64,000 nt of DNA from UPXZ01 sp964634605 (lineage in GTDB: Bacteria; Bacteroidota; Bacteroidia; Bacteroidales; Paludibacteraceae). Each line of letters starts with the position of its first letter. The stretch's first letter is position 1. Shown piece after piece: positions 61,878 through 64,000 of the stretch. The position numbers were made by a program, and so were the translations under genes. The stretch is taken from positions 74,417-138,416 of the forward strand of contig CAZWLJ010000004.1 in assembly GCA_964634605.1 (NCBI GenBank), given 5' to 3'. Below the pieces are notes generated by a model. It was not told the DNA's origin. It saw only the letters and a program-made list of their open reading frames with translations, and did no database searches.

Positions 61878-62939
61878 CTATGCAATTTCTCCGCTACCGA
61901 TACAAATACGTGATGAAGCATCATACACTACTCCAAACTGACCGGAGGCTATTCCCTGCAATTTTTCTTCTGAACAGACAAGGTATCCTCCCGGTGTTTT
62001 GTAAAGCACTCCTTTGGTAAATTCGGGCGTATGACGAATTTTAAAGGTAATCTCCACACCCTCATTGACGGATTTCCACGGGTTGTCCGTGATAAAATGA
62101 AAGCCATTCATTTCAAATTCGCGTCCGTACTGGGTTTCCACATCATATCCCCGTGAGACAAACACGATATTGCCGGGCACATCTTTTTTGATAACATACC
62201 ATGGTCCGCCCGATAATCCCAATCCCTTTCGCTGCCCTACTGTATGAAACCAGTATCCATGGTGAGTACCAAGAATTTTTCCTGTTTCGAATTCCACAAC
62301 CGGACCTTTTTTTTCGCCCAGATACCTGCGGATAAAGTCGTTGTAATTCACCTTTCCAAGGAAGCAGATTCCCTGGCTGTCCTGCCTTTTGGCCGAAGGC
62401 AAACCTGATTTTACAGCTATATCACGCACTTCGCTTTTCAGCAAATGACCTACCGGAAACATCAGTTTCGAAACCTGCAGCGAATCAATCTGCGCCAGAA
62501 AATCGGTCTGATCTTTTACCGCATCTTTAGCGGTTCCAAGGTAAATTTTACCATTATCTTCAATCGTTGTGGCGTAATGCCCTGTAGCTGTCTTGTCAAA
62601 TTCCTTCCCGTAACGTTCTTCGAAAACACCAAATTTGATTAACTTATTGCACATCACATCCGGATTCGGCGTCAGGCCTTTTTTCACTTTATCGATTGTA
62701 TAAGCCACCACCGTGTCCCAGTAGTCCTGATGTAAATCTACCACCTCCAGTTTGCATCCATAACGGCGGGCTATCAGGCTTGCCATTTCAATATCTTCTT
62801 CTGAAGAGCAATGAAGCAGTTCATCATCGTCCTGACCTATTTTGATGTAAAACAATGTGGGAGTAATCCCCTGCTCCTTCTGCAGGTGAACTACCACCGA
62901 ACTGTCAACTCCTCCTGAAATTAATGTTGCTACATTCAT
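61878..62939 (-). CDS. mnmA: tRNA-specific 2-thiouridylase
   Basis: Makes 2-thiouridine at the wobble position of tRNA for Lys, Glu and Gln. The 353-residue protein has the PP-loop SGGVDSSV, the catalytic Cys in NPDVMCNKLIKFG, QDSQGICFLGKVNYNDFIRRYL with the second Cys, and HTVGQRKGLGLSGGPWYV. The regulator gene at 63081 is on the same strand upstream by 141 bases. Confidence 0.96.
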   Translation of the reverse strand: MNVATLISGGVDSSVVVHLQKEQGITPTLFYIKIGQDDDELLHCSSEEDIEMASLIARRYGCKLEVVDLHQDYWDTVVAYTIDKVKKGLTPNPDVMCNKLIKFGVFEERYGKEFDKTATGHYATTIEDNGKIYLGTAKDAVKDQTDFLAQIDSLQVSKLMFPVGHLLKSEVRDIAVKSGLPSAKRQDSQGICFLGKVNYNDFIRRYLGEKKGPVVEFETGKILGTHHGYWFHTVGQRKGLGLSGGPWYVIKKDVPGNIVFVSRGYDVETQYGREFEMNGFHFITDNPWKSVNEGVEITFKIRHTPEFTKGVLYKTPGGYLVCSEEKLQGIASGQFGVVYDASSRICIGSGEIA

Positions 62940-63080
62940 TTTTTTTGAAATAATTGGATATTGGGCTGATCGATTTTCAGCCGGTAATTTTCAAATCTTT
63001 CGGTACCCGAATATTCAGGCTTAATACCTTATCATTCGGGATAATAAGTGAAAACCGGAAAGACACGTCTAATTTGTTTT

Positions 63081-63740
63081 TCAAATAAAGTAATCCGACA
63101 AATCTATCAGACCTGCTTTTACTGCATATTTTGTGGCTTCGTACACGTTGTTGACTTCAATTTTCCGGAAAATATTCTTCCGGTGACTGATAATAGTATG
63201 AATGCTCGAGTGACGCATTCCGGCAATTTCCCTGGTTGTTTTTCCGGAAGCTATTTCTTTCAGAATTTCAGTTTCGGAGGCTGTAAGATGCGCCTGCCCG
63301 GTTTCGTTCTTTTGTTTTAACATATTGTCGAGCAACATGTTAGACACCGCACTGCAAATATATCTTCTGTTATTCACAGCCACTTCGATAAAAGCTGCCC
63401 GGCATTCGTTTTCCGAAGATTCCTTGTTTAAGAAACTGAAATTCGGCGAACTGTAATACGCGCGGCGGACAAATTCATCGCTCAATTCCGAAGAGAAAAG
63501 CATCCACTTCTCATCGGGGTATGCTGCCGACAGATTGAAAAGTTCGTCGGAACTCCCGAAATCAAAAAGTGTGTAGTCGAGTACAATGATGCTGAAAATA
63601 CCTTTGGTCAACTCAGCCATCAGTTCCTTTTTCGAATACACGTCAGTAAGGATGAAATTACCGGTTCCGGAAAGCAGATTCCGGATTCCCTCTCTGGTAA
63701 TAAACTGATTGTCAGCTAATATGATTCTACTTTCATTCAT
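63081..63740 (-). CDS. LuxR-family response regulator, orphan
   Basis: The 219-residue protein has an N-terminal receiver domain (about 1-120) with phosphorylatable Asp in IIVLDYTLFD. The acidic pocket reads ADN, so one of the two usual acidic residues is Asn. A C-terminal LuxR HTH follows (about 150-210: LTASETEILKEIASGKTTREIAGMRHSSIHTIISHRKNIFRKI). No histidine kinase lies nearby. A TAACTTTG element at 63766-63773 on the minus strand precedes it. Target genes cannot be inferred. Confidence 0.88.
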   Translation of the reverse strand: MNESRIILADNQFITREGIRNLLSGTGNFILTDVYSKKELMAELTKGIFSIIVLDYTLFDFGSSDELFNLSAAYPDEKWMLFSSELSDEFVRRAYYSSPNFSFLNKESSENECRAAFIEVAVNNRRYICSAVSNMLLDNMLKQKNETGQAHLTASETEILKEIASGKTTREIAGMRHSSIHTIISHRKNIFRKIEVNNVYEATKYAVKAGLIDLSDYFI

Positions 63741-63765
63741 TCACACGGATGTATCATTCGGTTTG

Positions 63766-63773
63766 CAAAGTTA
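63766..63773 (-). promoter_or_regulatory. -7 element for the LuxR-type regulator
   Basis: Minus-strand TAACTTTG, predicted start near 63759, leader about 19 nt. Confidence 0.6.
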
Positions 63774-63793
63774 GTTATTTTTAAGCAACAAAA

Positions 63794-63817
63794 AAAGACG
63801 GCACTGCGGCCGTCTTT
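63794..63817 (-). terminator. Terminator of the gene entering at the right edge
   Basis: AAAGACGGC (63794-63802) pairs with GCCGTCTTT (63809-63817). On the minus strand it is followed by TTTTTTTGTTG, so it ends the transcript of the gene at 63843. Confidence 0.8.
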
Positions 63818-63842
63818 CCCATTGATTATAACCCCAAATCAA

Positions 63843-64000
63843 TTAGTTTTCCCACAAATCCTGTTCGAAGTTCATCAGTTCGGTTTCAATGCGTTTCTGT
63901 TCAGCTCTCAGCGCATTTTCATCGAGTGAAAATTCGAGCAGCATCCGGCTGTACATATTGCTATCGCCCAACAGATAGCTTGAATATAGATTTTGAGAGA
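63843..64000 (-). CDS. C-terminal end of an unrecognised minus-strand gene
   Basis: The frame is open from the right edge to TAA at 63843-63845, giving about 51 residues ending NALRAEQKRIETELMNFEQ then DLWEN. It contains LLGDSNMYSRMLLEFS. It is too short to name. The terminator hairpin 26 bases downstream supports a real gene end. Confidence 0.6.
   Translation of the reverse strand, partial: SQNLYSSYLLGDSNMYSRMLLEFSLDENALRAEQKRIETELMNFEQDLWEN

Noticed and set aside
1..64000. CRISPR array, prophage, integrative element or transposase
   Set aside because: No regularly spaced direct repeats, integrase, terminase, capsid or transposase motifs were seen on either strand.

Overview
The window looks like a chromosomal segment of a Bacteroidetes bacterium, most likely of the order Bacteroidales. 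Four observations support this. There is a SusC/SusD pair. Two proteins end in type IX secretion (T9SS) sorting domains. Many genes are preceded by the Bacteroidetes -7 promoter element TAnnTTTG, often with a TTTG-like -33 element, instead of sigma70 boxes. Many predicted proteins are Bacteroidetes-type (DUF4230, DUF5063, SPOR lipoprotein, CBM20-GH77 MalQ, BtuG-like propeller). By eye the base composition is moderate (about 40-45% GC) and even. I see no rRNA, transposase, integrase, phage gene or CRISPR array. A run of 100 Ns at 43468-43567 marks an assembly gap.

Layout. 0-8.4 kb: the 3' end of NAD kinase, a minus-strand housekeeping run (lipoprotein, LolC/E-like permease, rbfA, cysS, a TerB/J-domain protein), then a plus-strand barrel protein, lipoprotein and DUF4230 protein. 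8.4-12 kb: a vitamin B12 unit with a promoter, a cobalamin riboswitch carrying an 83-nt AT-rich insertion, a BtuB-like TonB receptor and a BtuG-like surface propeller. 12-17.6 kb: a DUF2148 protein, a B3/4-domain protein, purM and malQ, with several copies of a short GC-rich palindromic repeat between them. 17.7-19.4 kb: tRNA-Cys and an ECF sigma / one-pass membrane protein / Spy-like trio. 19.4-22.8 kb: a minus-strand operon for making and handling a CDP-activated alcohol. It encodes a TagD-like cytidylyltransferase fused to a Gfo/Idh/MocA dehydrogenase, a CDP-alcohol phosphotransferase with an altered catalytic motif, and a UPF0104 flippase-like protein. This is the best candidate for an undescribed pathway here. 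23-30.4 kb: SDR, MFS transporter, 3-methyladenine glycosylase, HerA-like ATPase, LamG protein, GH53 galactanase and lipocalin. 30.7-36 kb: SusD and SusC, plausibly a glycan-uptake pair linked to the galactanase. 36.8-43.5 kb: OmpH/Skp chaperone, superoxide dismutase, SPOR lipoprotein, folK, a lipid acyltransferase, an exonuclease and an rRNA methyltransferase.

43.6-48.2 kb, after the gap: an ECF sigma factor, a 60-residue protein whose start lies in a hairpin, and a large secreted T9SS cargo protein (BNR-like repeats, PKD, discoidin domain). 48.4-56.2 kb: rpe, comEC, a DHH phosphoesterase, then a phosphoglycerate-mutase-like probable homoserine kinase and threonine synthase with an orphan D12-class adenine DNA methyltransferase between them. 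56.2-58.8 kb: a carboxyltransferase and biotin-carrier pair of an acyl-CoA carboxylase, followed by a small unexplained minus-strand reading frame. 58.9-64 kb: an unrecognised helical protein, a DUF721 protein, a LysM glucosaminidase, cytidine deaminase, a START-like protein, mnmA, an orphan LuxR-type regulator and the 3' end of an unrecognised gene.

All functional statements rest on motifs read by eye and family knowledge; no database search was run. Promoter and terminator calls are pattern matches.
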